Assembly (NCBI RefSeq): GCF_000244895.1
Contig: NZ_CM001441.1
Span: 2,190,226-2,254,225, forward strand
DNA length: 64,000 nucleotides
Origin: Desulfosporosinus youngiae DSM 17734
GTDB taxonomy: Bacteria; Bacillota; Desulfitobacteriia; Desulfitobacteriales; Desulfitobacteriaceae
Reading direction: 5' to 3'
The notes under the pieces are model-generated. The model did not search any database. It saw nothing but the letters and a program-made list of their open reading frames with translations, and was not told where the DNA came from. Shown piece by piece: positions 17,687-26,125 of the stretch (its first letter is position 1; every line of letters begins with the position of its first letter). A program made the translations under genes and the position numbers.

Positions 17687-18814
17687 ATGGAAAAAGGTAA
17701 ATTACGTTTCGACTGTATTGATATATTTAGGGGACTTACTATATCATTAATGCTTATATGTAGTAATCCGGGGAACATCACAAATATTCCTGCACAGTTA
17801 AGGCACGCGGATTGGAACGGTGCAACGATAGGCGATTTTGTTTTCCCGTTTTTTATATTTAGCATGGGCATTGTCGTTCCTATTGCCATTAATAGGAGAT
17901 TGGAAAAGGGGATAAGTCAAATGCGCATTATTATCAATGTGCTAAATCGTAGTATTGTTATGTTTCTATTAGGTTTAATTTTAAACGGGTTCCCGACCTT
18001 TGACCTTGCTATTATTAGGGTTCCGGGCGTTCTTCAACGAATAGCAATCGTATATTTTTGTTCGGCGCTTATTTACTTACTATTCAAGTCAATCGTTAAA
18101 AAAGACCTGGTGCAAATCGGTATTCTAACGCTTATAGCGGTTCTATTGCTTGCCATATACTATTGGTTATTAAAAGGCCTTCAGGTTCCCGGAATAGAAG
18201 GGCTTAAAGGCGGGCTTGTTTCCTATATCGACCTGAAATACCTTAAAGGGCATCTATACACGCCAACATTCGACCCGGAAGGTATTTTAAGTACAATCCC
18301 GGCGTTAAGTTCGGGGATTATCGGGGTTGTTGTTGGTATGATCTTTTTAAGACGGGATAGTCGCTTTGTAAAAATGACTATCTTCGTATGTAGCGGTATT
18401 TTATTGATAATCTTTGCCGAATGGTTTAATGCTTACTTTCCATATAATAAACAACTTTGGTCAAGTTCATTTGTCTTACTAACGTCGGGATTCGGTATCC
18501 TGGTATTAACTATTTTCTATTTGCTAACTGATATTTTGAAAATTGGTAGAACACTAACACCGTTCAAAGCTATTGGGGCAAGTCCAATTTTCGTTTACTT
18601 TATTTCCGAAATAATTGGAAGATCGTTATGGCAAATTCCTATAAAGGATTCTATCTCAGGTAACATTATGACCTTTAAATTCTGGATAACGGAAAGGTTT
18701 ATAAGTCCTTGGGCGCATGGATTAGATTCAGTATACTTTTCTGTTTCATATGCGCTGGTGTGGATGGCGATTATGGGTTTTCTTTATCATAAGAAGATAC
18801 ATATTCGCCTATAG
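17687..18814 (+). CDS. membrane acyltransferase, DUF5009/HGSNAT-like
   Basis: A 375-residue protein with about ten membrane helices. The first 70 residues carry the family signature: CIDIFRGLTISLMLI, then LRHADWNGATIGDFVFPFFI and FSMGIVVPIAI, as in COG4299 proteins related to heparan-alpha-glucosaminide N-acetyltransferase. The conserved HA and W-x-G in the first loop are present. Members are thought to move an acyl group across the membrane to a sugar, but the substrate in clostridia is unknown. AAGG lies 5 bases before the ATG and a TATAAT at 17573-17578 may be its promoter. It sits in the acquired region but has no partner gene. Confidence 0.75.
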   Translation: MEKGKLRFDCIDIFRGLTISLMLICSNPGNITNIPAQLRHADWNGATIGDFVFPFFIFSMGIVVPIAINRRLEKGISQMRIIINVLNRSIVMFLLGLILNGFPTFDLAIIRVPGVLQRIAIVYFCSALIYLLFKSIVKKDLVQIGILTLIAVLLLAIYYWLLKGLQVPGIEGLKGGLVSYIDLKYLKGHLYTPTFDPEGILSTIPALSSGIIGVVVGMIFLRRDSRFVKMTIFVCSGILLIIFAEWFNAYFPYNKQLWSSSFVLLTSGFGILVLTIFYLLTDILKIGRTLTPFKAIGASPIFVYFISEIIGRSLWQIPIKDSISGNIMTFKFWITERFISPWAHGLDSVYFSVSYALVWMAIMGFLYHKKIHIRL

Positions 18815-18863
18815 ATAACAACGCCGGGGCGAAATTACTCGTCGCATAATCTTATGTATTTAA

Positions 18864-19201
18864 AGAGTAGCCGCCCATGCCGCCTACGGCACCATCAGAT
18901 GATGAAATAGATCCTTTGGGTCGGGCGGCTTCGTCCACATCCGCTCACCGCAGCACTCCGAGGCTCGCCCACTCGCCGGTGCGGGACTCCGCCAAACCTC
19001 CGGGTAATACCTGAGGTGAACCCGTGGCTCCGTATCCCCGCACCGTCTTGTGGGCTTTTACCGCCTCTTCATGCAATGGGTTCGCTTCTGTGGACGAAGC
19101 TGCCCTGCTTAAGGGTCTGGGGATTCCTCTGCATGTCTTTAGGGTCTTTTTTCAGAGTAGCCTGCCATGCCGCTGTCGCAGCACCATCAGATGATGAAAA
19201 A
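18864..19201 (-). repeat. structured dispersed repeat, copy A
   Basis: Reverse-orientation copy of a GC-rich element seen also at 39.3 and 54.0 kb. It is bracketed by two roughly 45-bp direct repeats (18864-18908 and 19150-19201; in element orientation TTTTCATC, then CTGATGGTGC, a GC hairpin, GCATGG and CTACTCTGAAA). The core has an outer 16-base inverted repeat (19090-19105 with 18923-18938, one A-C mismatch) and inner stems GCCCAC/GTGGGC and GGTGCGGG/CCCGCACC. It ends directly where the IS110-type element begins. No protein frame is consistently supported. Confidence 0.85.
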
Positions 19202-19202
19202 T

Positions 19203-19403
19203 GTTAGATTGTGGCAAGGATATTCTTGTGGCTGGCGAAGATGGGTCGAGGGTTCTTGGTACTAAGAGTCCGAAGAGTAGTCTGACCTCAGTATCTCGGT
19301 GCACCACAGATTGTTGCTCCCTTTGGGAAGCACGCAGGGTAGATTGCTCTAATGCGAGTTGCTGCACCAGTCGCGATAATTAGCCACAGAAAGGGTTATC
19401 GAG
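19203..19403 (+). ncRNA. candidate IS110 bridge RNA region
   Basis: In IS110-family elements a non-coding RNA made from the end next to the recombinase gene specifies target and donor DNA. This 200-base stretch is in the right place, lacks an ORF in the transposase direction, and contains several short inverted repeats. The fold has not been computed, and the loops that would match target and donor have not been assigned. Confidence 0.4.
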
Positions 19404-20615
19404 TTGCAAATCATTCATCCAAGATGTTGCGGTATGGACATTCATAAGAAGTCAATAACCGCATGTTGCATCACTCCTAACGGCAAAGAGATTCGAACCT
19501 TTGGCACCATGACAGAAGATATTTTAGAACTAGCTCAATGGGTAAAGAGTAAAGGCTGTACCCAAGCAGCTATGGAAAGCACCGGCGTGTATTGGAAACC
19601 CATTTACAATGTTATGGAATTAGAAGAGATTCAAACGTTAGTGGTCAATGCGGCACATATTAAGGCGGTTCCAGGGCGTAAGACCGATGTTAAGGATGCA
19701 GAGTGGATTGCGGATTTATTAAGGCATGGACTTTTACAGGGCAGCTATATTCCTGACAAAGATCAGCGTGAACTACGCGAGTTAGTTCGTTATCGCAAGA
19801 GTTTGGTTAATGAGCGATCCCGTGAAGTCAATCGACTGGATAAGGTCCTTCAAGGTGCTAACATCAAGCTTTCTTCCGTAGCTACCGATATCATGGGCGT
19901 TTCCGGAAGAGCTATGCTTGAAGCAATGCTTAATGATGAGGAAGACACTAAAGTCCTCGCGGGCTTAGCCAAGGGAAAGCTTAAAAGTAAGATTAAAGAT
20001 CTTGAGCGGGCTCTTAAAGGAATCATCGGCAACCATCAGCGATTGCTCATTTCCACACAGCTCAAGCATATCGACTTTTTAACCCAACAGATTGAAAGTC
20101 TTAATCGGGAGATTGGTCAACGAATGCTCCCTTTTGAGGAAGACCTGGAGATATTGGATTCAATTCCCGGAATTGCTCGACGAGGTGCCGAAGAAATCCT
20201 TGCGGAAATTGGTACCGATATGAGCCGATTCCCATCGGCGGCCCATTTATCCTCGTGGGCTGGAATGTCTCCAGGTAATCACGAAAGTGCAGGAAAACGA
20301 AAGTCGGGAAGAACAAATAAAGGGAATAAAGCGTTACGAACTGCCTTAGTAGAAGCCGCGAATGCTGCATCGCATACCAAAGATACCTATTTATCCGCTA
20401 AATATCACCGCCTTGCTGCCCGAAGAGGCAAGAAACGTGCTGCCGTAGCTGTTGGACATTCTATTCTGGTTACCATTTACTATTTACTGAAAACACACCA
20501 AATGTATAAAGATTTAGGTGCCAACTATATCGATTATTCTAAAAAGCAAGCAACCATTAGGAGACATCTTAAATCACTAGAAAGTTTAGGGGTGAATGTT
20601 CAAATCGTTTCTTAA
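19404..20615 (+). CDS. IS110-family transposase (DEDD recombinase)
   Basis: A 403-residue recombinase. The N-terminal RuvC-like DEDD domain starts GMDIHKKSITACCI and has MESTGVYWKPIYN and VPGRKTDVKDAEWIADLL, holding the acidic residues. The C-terminal Transposase_20 domain has LDSIPGIARRGAEEILAEIG and LSSWAGMSPGNHESAGKRKS, with the catalytic serine region. The start is a TTG about 9 bases after AGAAAGGG; no earlier start is available in frame. The frame is complete, so the element may be active. Its left side holds the presumed guide RNA. Confidence 0.92.
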   Translation: MQIIHPRCCGMDIHKKSITACCITPNGKEIRTFGTMTEDILELAQWVKSKGCTQAAMESTGVYWKPIYNVMELEEIQTLVVNAAHIKAVPGRKTDVKDAEWIADLLRHGLLQGSYIPDKDQRELRELVRYRKSLVNERSREVNRLDKVLQGANIKLSSVATDIMGVSGRAMLEAMLNDEEDTKVLAGLAKGKLKSKIKDLERALKGIIGNHQRLLISTQLKHIDFLTQQIESLNREIGQRMLPFEEDLEILDSIPGIARRGAEEILAEIGTDMSRFPSAAHLSSWAGMSPGNHESAGKRKSGRTNKGNKALRTALVEAANAASHTKDTYLSAKYHRLAARRGKKRAAVAVGHSILVTIYYLLKTHQMYKDLGANYIDYSKKQATIRRHLKSLESLGVNVQIVS

Positions 20616-20698
20616 AAAGAGTTAAGAATATAACCAGGTTCCAAAAGTATATTTTTGGGGCTTTGGGAGGGCGTTTTTTTGTCTGTCAGGGTAATGCT

Positions 20699-20723
20699 TT
20701 CGGGTCTTTAATTTTTCAGGGTA
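20699..20723 (-). repeat. fragment of the dispersed repeat right of the IS
   Basis: The reverse complement of this stretch (CTACCCTGAAAAATTAAAGA, then CCC) is the same as the junction at about 39363-39383 in copy B. It shows that IS110 lies between pieces of the repeat family. Confidence 0.6.
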
Positions 20724-20731
20724 GTAATTGA

Positions 20732-20806
20732 CAAGCGTGGGCGCGACATACGAAAGGGGAACAAAAACTCGAAAGGTTAGAAAAGGAATGGGTAAGTGAA
20801 CGATAA
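20732..20806 (+). pseudogene. possible C-terminal gene remnant
   Basis: A frame between a stop and TAA encodes 24 charged residues (QAWARHTKGEQKLERLEKEW, then VSER) with coding-like composition but no start. A terminator follows 62 bases later at 20868. This pattern fits the tail of a gene whose front was removed by the IS or repeat insertion. Too short to identify. Confidence 0.25.
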
Positions 20807-20867
20807 CTATACTCAACGCTTCATAACAAAAGGATGGCTAATAAGAACCATATGCAAAATATTTCGT

Positions 20868-20902
20868 AACCGTGTGATTAAAACGTCACGCGGTTTTCTT
20901 TT
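20868..20902 (+). terminator. intrinsic terminator
   Basis: A 10-bp stem, AACCGTGTGA at 20868-20877 with 20886-20895 (one wobble), followed by TTCTTTT. It lies upstream of the hcp promoter and probably ended the truncated gene to its left. Confidence 0.65.
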
Positions 20903-20951
20903 ATGAGAAGCGAACGTCCGATTTTCTATTACCTATTATCACCTTTGAACC

Positions 20952-20965
20952 GTGACCTGAATCAC
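20952..20965 (+). promoter_or_regulatory. Crp/Fnr-type operator (HcpR-like) of hcp
   Basis: GTGACCTGAATCAC is a perfect GTGA-N6-TCAC dyad, the half-sites recognised by Crp/Fnr-family regulators including HcpR, which activates hcp in anaerobes. Its centre is 41-45 bases before the start expected from the -10 at 20991, the class II activator position. Confidence 0.65.
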
Positions 20966-20990
20966 ATATCAGCGTCGCTTACTCTGATAG

Positions 20991-20996
20991 TATAAA
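20991..20996 (+). promoter_or_regulatory. -10 element of the hcp promoter
   Basis: TATAAA, with no good -35, as expected of an activator-dependent promoter; the Crp/Fnr-type dyad occupies the -41 region. The leader is about 60 bases. Confidence 0.5.
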
Positions 20997-21063
20997 CGCA
21001 TAAGAAAAACGGACGCGGAAGTCATCAAGCGTCTGGAATAAATGGAAGAAAAGGGGTTGCCAA

Positions 21064-22707
21064 ATGAGTATGTTTTGTTATCAGTGTCAGGAAACTGCCA
21101 AAGGAACCGGTTGCACAATCAAAGGAGTCTGTGGAAAAACCGAAAATGTCGCTAATTTGCAAGATCTTCTGATCTACACATTAAAGGGAATCGCCGTTTA
21201 TGCAGTTCAGGCACGGCAACGCTATCTCATTCGTAAAGATGTTGAAAAATTCATCATGGAAAGCCTCTTTAGTACAATTACCAATGCCAACTTTGATAAA
21301 AACCGTTTTGAACAGCGTATCAAGGAAGGACTCCTGCTTCGTGAAGATCTTAAGCAAGCTCTCATTAGGGTGGGAGGTATAATTCCAGAAAACTTACCCG
21401 ATGCCGCTACATGGGTGGAACCTGCCTCTGGGTTTGAAAAGAAAGCTGCTGCCATCGGCATTTTAGCCACGGAAAATGAAGATATCCGGTCTCTCAGAGA
21501 GTTGCTCACCTACGGTCTGAAAGGTATGGCCGCCTATGCGGAACACGCCTATACCCTTGAGTACCAAGCCAGCGGTATCTTCGCTTTCATCGAAAAAGCT
21601 TTGGCCGCGACTCTGGATGATTCACTTGAAGTCGGTGATCTGGTAGCTTTAGTCCTGGAAGCCGGGAAATACGGTGTGGATGTCATGGCCCTTCTGGATC
21701 AAGCCAACACCACAACTTACGGAAACCCGGAACTCACTAAAGTTAACATCGGGGTCAGAAGTAATCCGGCTATCTTGATCAGCGGTCACGACCTGAAGGA
21801 TCTCGAAGAATTGCTCATTCAAACCGCGGGAACCGGCGTGGATGTTTATACCCACGGCGAAATGCTCCCGGCCCATTACTACCCGGCCTTTAAGAAGTAC
21901 GATCATTTTGTCGGCAACTACGGAAATGCCTGGTATAAACAAGACAAAGAATTCGACTCCTTTAACGGACCTATTTTCTTAACCACCAACTGCCTTGTTC
22001 CTCCTAAAGATTCCTATAAAGACCGTGTCTACACCACCGGAGTAGTGGGATTTGAAGGAGTGAAACACATCCCGGACCGTGCAGACGGCAAGGCCAAAGA
22101 TTTCTCCGCCCTGATTGCCCACGCCAAGAGCTGCCCGGCCCCAACGGAAATTGAAACCGGCGAAATCATCGGCGGATTTGCCCACAATCAAGTCCTGGCC
22201 CTTGCCGACAAAGTGGTGGATGCCGTAAAATCTGGAGCCATTAAGCGTTTCTTCGTTATGGCAGGGTGTGACGGCCGCATGAAGAGCAGAGACTATTACA
22301 CGGATTTTGCCAAAGCCCTTCCTCAGGACACGGTGATCCTGACAGCCGGATGTGCCAAATACAAATACAATAAACTAAACCTGGGCGACATCGGCGGCAT
22401 CCCCAGAGTGCTTGACGCGGGACAATGCAACGACTCCTACTCCTTAGCTGTAATCGCCTTGAAACTCAAAGAAGTCTTCGGACTCGATGATGTTAACAAG
22501 CTTCCCATTTCCTATAACATTGCCTGGTATGAGCAAAAAGCGGTTATCGTGCTGCTGGCCCTGCTTCACTTAGGCGTAAAAAATATTCATCTTGGACCAA
22601 CTCTTCCGGGCTTCTTATCCCCGAATGTGGTCAAAGTCTTAGTCGAAAACTTCGGCATCGGAGGCATCTCCAATGTTGAAGATGATCTCAAAATGTTCAT
22701 GGCATAA
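21064..22707 (+). CDS. hcp: hydroxylamine reductase / hybrid-cluster protein
   Basis: Cytoplasmic Fe-S protein with a 4Fe-4S (or 2Fe-2S) cluster and a hybrid Fe-S-O cluster; reduces hydroxylamine in vitro and acts against nitric oxide in several bacteria. The 547-residue product has the N-terminal cluster cysteines at 5, 8, 17 and 23 ([14 protein letters not shown]). Later come [55 protein letters not shown] and the hybrid-cluster ligands therein. Full length. A Crp/Fnr-type site upstream and a terminator downstream make it a single-gene unit, as is common for HcpR-controlled hcp. Confidence 0.96.
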   Translation: MSMFCYQCQETAKGTGCTIKGVCGKTENVANLQDLLIYTLKGIAVYAVQARQRYLIRKDVEKFIMESLFSTITNANFDKNRFEQRIKEGLLLREDLKQALIRVGGIIPENLPDAATWVEPASGFEKKAAAIGILATENEDIRSLRELLTYGLKGMAAYAEHAYTLEYQASGIFAFIEKALAATLDDSLEVGDLVALVLEAGKYGVDVMALLDQANTTTYGNPELTKVNIGVRSNPAILISGHDLKDLEELLIQTAGTGVDVYTHGEMLPAHYYPAFKKYDHFVGNYGNAWYKQDKEFDSFNGPIFLTTNCLVPPKDSYKDRVYTTGVVGFEGVKHIPDRADGKAKDFSALIAHAKSCPAPTEIETGEIIGGFAHNQVLALADKVVDAVKSGAIKRFFVMAGCDGRMKSRDYYTDFAKALPQDTVILTAGCAKYKYNKLNLGDIGGIPRVLDAGQCNDSYSLAVIALKLKEVFGLDDVNKLPISYNIAWYEQKAVIVLLALLHLGVKNIHLGPTLPGFLSPNVVKVLVENFGIGGISNVEDDLKMFMA

Positions 22708-22740
22708 GTAGAACGCTTACGAAGGTAAGCCGGCATAAGA

Positions 22741-22772
22741 GACTGCCTTCCATTCCGAAGGCAGTCACTTTA
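22741..22772 (+). terminator. intrinsic terminator after hcp
   Basis: GACTGCCTTC at 22741-22750 pairs perfectly with 22757-22766 across a 6-base loop, followed by ACTTTACT. It lies 33 bases after the hcp stop. Confidence 0.7.
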
Positions 22773-22858
22773 CTATAAGTTTTGATATTCAGTTAGTCGA
22801 GTTCTCCAGCGAAGTTAATCGCTGTGGCGTGTCGGAAATAAGTAGGAGGTGTTCGAAA

Positions 22859-25429
22859 ATGGAAATCAGGATTCCGAAGCTTTCCCGCCGGCAATTTCTT
22901 AAAGGGACAGCGGCTGCCGGAGCTTTCGCAGGGACGATCGGCACTGCTTCCCTGATTCAACGAGCAGGGGCTGCGCCCAAGCAAAGCGGCCCTCAGATAA
23001 ACTATGTGCGCACCACCTGTTCTCCCAACTGTACCGGGGCCTGTGGAATGAATGCCCTTGTCGAAGACGGTCAGGTTAAGTCAATTATTCAAGCCGCCGA
23101 TTATCCTGAGGCTGACTATAATCCGCGGGGGTGTCTGAAAGGGCTTTCCATGACGAACCTGATCTATGGTCCGGACCGGCTGCAGAAGCCCCTTATACTA
23201 AATGGAAAACCCGGTTCAGGTGATTTTAAGGAGACTTCCTGGCCTGAAGCCTTGGATTATACTGCCGGAAGATTGAAGGAAATTGCCGGCAAGTATGGTC
23301 CGGAATCCATCGGTGTGCTTTTTCAGGTGGGGGGGACCGGGTATGTGCAAAAAGGGGCAGTCAGCCGCTTAGCGACCTTAGCCGGCTGGACCTTGCATCA
23401 TGCCTACGATCAAAACGGAGACTTGCCCATGTTTTGGCCAATGACCTTTGGGGTCCAAAGTGAAGAACTTGAGCCTCGGGAATGGCATAACTCCCGCTAT
23501 GTCATGATTTTTGGCTCGAATATCTTAGCAACCCGGATACCTGATGCCCACTTTCTCCTTGAAGGGAGGAATCGCGGTGCCAAGATCTCGGTTTTTGATC
23601 CTAACTTCAGCCCTACAGCAGCAAAAGCGGATGAATGGATTAAGATTAAACCCAGCAGTGACGCTGCGGTTGCCTTAGGGTTGGCCCGGGTGCTGATCGA
23701 AGAGACTCTATACGATTCTGACTTCATTAAAACCTTCACAGATCTTCCGCTTCTTGTACGCGTCGATAATGGCAAACGTTTAAAGGCTGATGAGGTCAAA
23801 GGTCTTGTTAAACCATCTGATATTCCGGTTTACCGGGAAGCTTATGTTGCTTATAACGGACAGTTTATGGCAGTACATCCGGAAAGACTTGACCTGCCCG
23901 CAGATATAAGAATTGAGGGTGAACTGGATGTTGCTCTTAAAACAGGAGAAGTGGTAAAAGTCAAACCTGCCTTCCAATTACTAAGAGAAAGTCTCGCCCA
24001 ATACACTCCGGAAGAGATTGAAAAATTAACAGAGATCCCCAAAGATGATCTGGTCCGTATCGCTCGTGAAATGGCGGGAACGAAACCGCTTCATGTCATC
24101 TATGGAGCAGGTAATTATCAGTGGTATCATGGGGATCTAAAGGGGAGAGCTTTAGCTTTGCTGCCGGTTCTCACTGGAAATATCGGACAGCCCGGTGCGG
24201 GAATTTCTACATATGCAGGTCAGTACAGAATCCGCTTCAAGGTTGCAGAATGGTGGGTTCCGGAAGGCAAAAAGCAAAATTGGCTGCCATTTCTCTATGT
24301 TCTGCACGGTCCCACCAAAACCATGCAAGCCAAGTGGCCTGCTAATGGTATTAAAGCCCTGGTAATAGGGTGGGGAAATCCCATTGATCAGCACAACATG
24401 TCTAATAAGCTGCGTGAAATGGTAGAAAATGAGGATTTGGAATTGGTTGTGACCACAGATTTTCAAATGACTACGACCTGTCAGTATAGCCATGTGGTTT
24501 TACCTGCGGTGTCTTGGTATGAAAAAACGGATCTGGTGGCTACTCCGGTTCACCCCTACCTTCAACTCCAGCAGCCGGCGGTCGCCCCCCTTTATGAGGG
24601 AAAACCAGAGTTTTGGATTGTACGGGAACTGGCCAGACGTCTCAATCCGGATTTTGAAAAATACTTTTACCCGGACCTGGAGCCTAATCAGGCGGCGGAA
24701 AAGGTTATTGAGCTTTTACTCCATACAGGGGGACCTGAGGTCGCCGGTATTACTCTGGAACAACTTAAAAAAGGTCCGGTACGCTTGAAGTCCGAAGTCC
24801 CCGGAGGACGGCAGATACCCTTCTACGAACAGGTCCAGCATAAAAAGCCGTTTCCGCCGGTCAGTCTGCCCGCTAAACTTGAGCAAACCGCACAATTCGT
24901 GAAGAGCGGGAGGATAGAATTCTACAAAGACGAAGATCTCATGCTTCAGGCGGGTGAGGCCTTACCCGTGCATAAACCTCCCTTTGAGGAGAGTGAGTAT
25001 GCTTTAAATCCTGAAGTCCGGGCAAAGTATCAATTCTGCTACGTTACCCGGAATGCCATTTACCGGGTGCATTCCACACATTCTAATAATGTTTGGCTGA
25101 ATGAACTTCAAGAGGGAAAGCCGAGAGTTTGGCTTAATCCCGAAGATGGCCGGGAAAAGGGGATTCAAGAAGGGGATCAGGTCGAAATCTATAATGACCG
25201 CGGGACAGTTACGGCTTATGCGATTATCGATCCGGGGGTCGGCAGAAAACAAGCAGTCTTTGAGCAAGGATGGTGGAGCCGTTATTTAACCGGGGCATCC
25301 TACAACTCCTTAACCTATCCCTTTATTAAATCCACTCATGAACTATATTTTGTTCCGGGAATGTGGTCGCCAAACACGGCTTGGAATGAATGCCTTTGTG
25401 ATGTAAGAAAGGTGGGGGATAGTCAATGA
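22859..25429 (+). CDS. molybdopterin oxidoreductase, catalytic subunit (Tat-exported)
   Basis: An 856-residue molybdenum enzyme subunit of the DMSO reductase superfamily. The Tat signal SRRQFLKGTAAAGAF is at residues 9-23. The 4Fe-4S site has Cys54, Cys58, Cys62 and Cys92 (C-x3-C-x3-C-x29-C). The region YDQNGDLPMFW, then WHNSRYVMIFGSN and IPDAHFL resembles type II enzymes such as NarG, in which the Asp of a DLP motif binds Mo; here that would be Asp188. The molydopterin-binding C-terminal domain ends with SYNSLTYPFIKSTHEL and NTAWNECLCDV. AGGAGG supports the start. The stop overlaps the ferredoxin subunit by 4 bases (ATGA). Substrate unknown. Confidence 0.9.
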   Translation: MEIRIPKLSRRQFLKGTAAAGAFAGTIGTASLIQRAGAAPKQSGPQINYVRTTCSPNCTGACGMNALVEDGQVKSIIQAADYPEADYNPRGCLKGLSMTNLIYGPDRLQKPLILNGKPGSGDFKETSWPEALDYTAGRLKEIAGKYGPESIGVLFQVGGTGYVQKGAVSRLATLAGWTLHHAYDQNGDLPMFWPMTFGVQSEELEPREWHNSRYVMIFGSNILATRIPDAHFLLEGRNRGAKISVFDPNFSPTAAKADEWIKIKPSSDAAVALGLARVLIEETLYDSDFIKTFTDLPLLVRVDNGKRLKADEVKGLVKPSDIPVYREAYVAYNGQFMAVHPERLDLPADIRIEGELDVALKTGEVVKVKPAFQLLRESLAQYTPEEIEKLTEIPKDDLVRIAREMAGTKPLHVIYGAGNYQWYHGDLKGRALALLPVLTGNIGQPGAGISTYAGQYRIRFKVAEWWVPEGKKQNWLPFLYVLHGPTKTMQAKWPANGIKALVIGWGNPIDQHNMSNKLREMVENEDLELVVTTDFQMTTTCQYSHVVLPAVSWYEKTDLVATPVHPYLQLQQPAVAPLYEGKPEFWIVRELARRLNPDFEKYFYPDLEPNQAAEKVIELLLHTGGPEVAGITLEQLKKGPVRLKSEVPGGRQIPFYEQVQHKKPFPPVSLPAKLEQTAQFVKSGRIEFYKDEDLMLQAGEALPVHKPPFEESEYALNPEVRAKYQFCYVTRNAIYRVHSTHSNNVWLNELQEGKPRVWLNPEDGREKGIQEGDQVEIYNDRGTVTAYAIIDPGVGRKQAVFEQGWWSRYLTGASYNSLTYPFIKSTHELYFVPGMWSPNTAWNECLCDVRKVGDSQ

Positions 25430-26112
25430 GATTAGGAATGGTGATTGACTTAGACCGCTGTATCGGCTGCCGGTCCTGTGCGGTGGCCTGCAAATCCCAC
25501 AATGCTCAGCCGCCCGGGACTTGGTGGAATAGGGTTTTCACGCCTGGGGCTTCATTTCATCAAGCCGCCGTCGGAAAAAACGGAGCCATGCAAATGGACT
25601 ATCTGCCTGTTTCTTGTCAGATGTGCGATAATCCCGCCTGCCAAAAAGTTTGTCCATCAGGGGCTACCTATACGGATGAACGGGGTGTGGTGCTGATCGA
25701 TTATGAGCGCTGTATAGGGTGCCGGTACTGTATTGCAGCCTGTCCCTATGGAGTCCGCCAATATAACTGGGAAGATCCGAAAAAGGCCAAAAACAGGGTG
25801 GGATATAAAAAGGACTATGAATATGGCTACCCCGCTGATTTCCGGGATAAAGACGGCAGGCTGGTATTCACCCCGAATCGGCCGGTCGGAGTTGCAGAAA
25901 AATGTACCTTCTGTGCCCAATACACTTCCAGAGGGGAAGAACCGGCCTGTGTTCAGGGTTGTCCGGGGAAGGTTCGGATTTTTGGAGATCTTGATGATCC
26001 AGCCTCAGAGGTCAGTCAACTGATCAAAAAACGGCCAACCTTTCGCTTGAAAGAGGAATTGGGCACTTCGCCCAAAGTATTCTATCTGGCCCCCGCGAAA
26101 CCGATACGCTAA
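25426..26112 (+). CDS. 4Fe-4S ferredoxin subunit of the molybdoenzyme
   Basis: A 228-residue electron-transfer subunit (DmsB/PsrB/NrfC type) with cysteine groups for four 4Fe-4S clusters: CIGCRSCAVACKSHN, CQMCDNPACQKVCPSG, CIGCRYCIAACPYG and the pair CTFCAQ with CVQGCPG. It has no signal of its own, so it would be carried across the membrane with the Tat-bearing catalytic subunit. It passes electrons between the NrfD-type anchor and the Mo site. Its start overlaps the catalytic gene and its stop lies 13 bases before the anchor gene: a tight operon. Confidence 0.93.
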   Translation: MRLGMVIDLDRCIGCRSCAVACKSHNAQPPGTWWNRVFTPGASFHQAAVGKNGAMQMDYLPVSCQMCDNPACQKVCPSGATYTDERGVVLIDYERCIGCRYCIAACPYGVRQYNWEDPKKAKNRVGYKKDYEYGYPADFRDKDGRLVFTPNRPVGVAEKCTFCAQYTSRGEEPACVQGCPGKVRIFGDLDDPASEVSQLIKKRPTFRLKEELGTSPKVFYLAPAKPIR

Positions 26113-26125
26113 GGAGGTGGAGTCG

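Larger units (their letters stand above)
19203..20640 (+). mobile_element. IS110-family insertion sequence
   Basis: A single transposase gene with about 200 bases of upstream non-coding sequence and a short 3' flank. The exact ends cannot be fixed because IS110 elements lack obvious terminal repeats; the left limit is taken where repeat copy A stops and the right limit is a guess shortly after the transposase stop. A second, diverged piece of the left-end sequence occurs at 38805-38855, so the element has been present at another locus. It sits between repeat copy A and a fragment of the same repeat family at 20699-20723. Confidence 0.75.
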
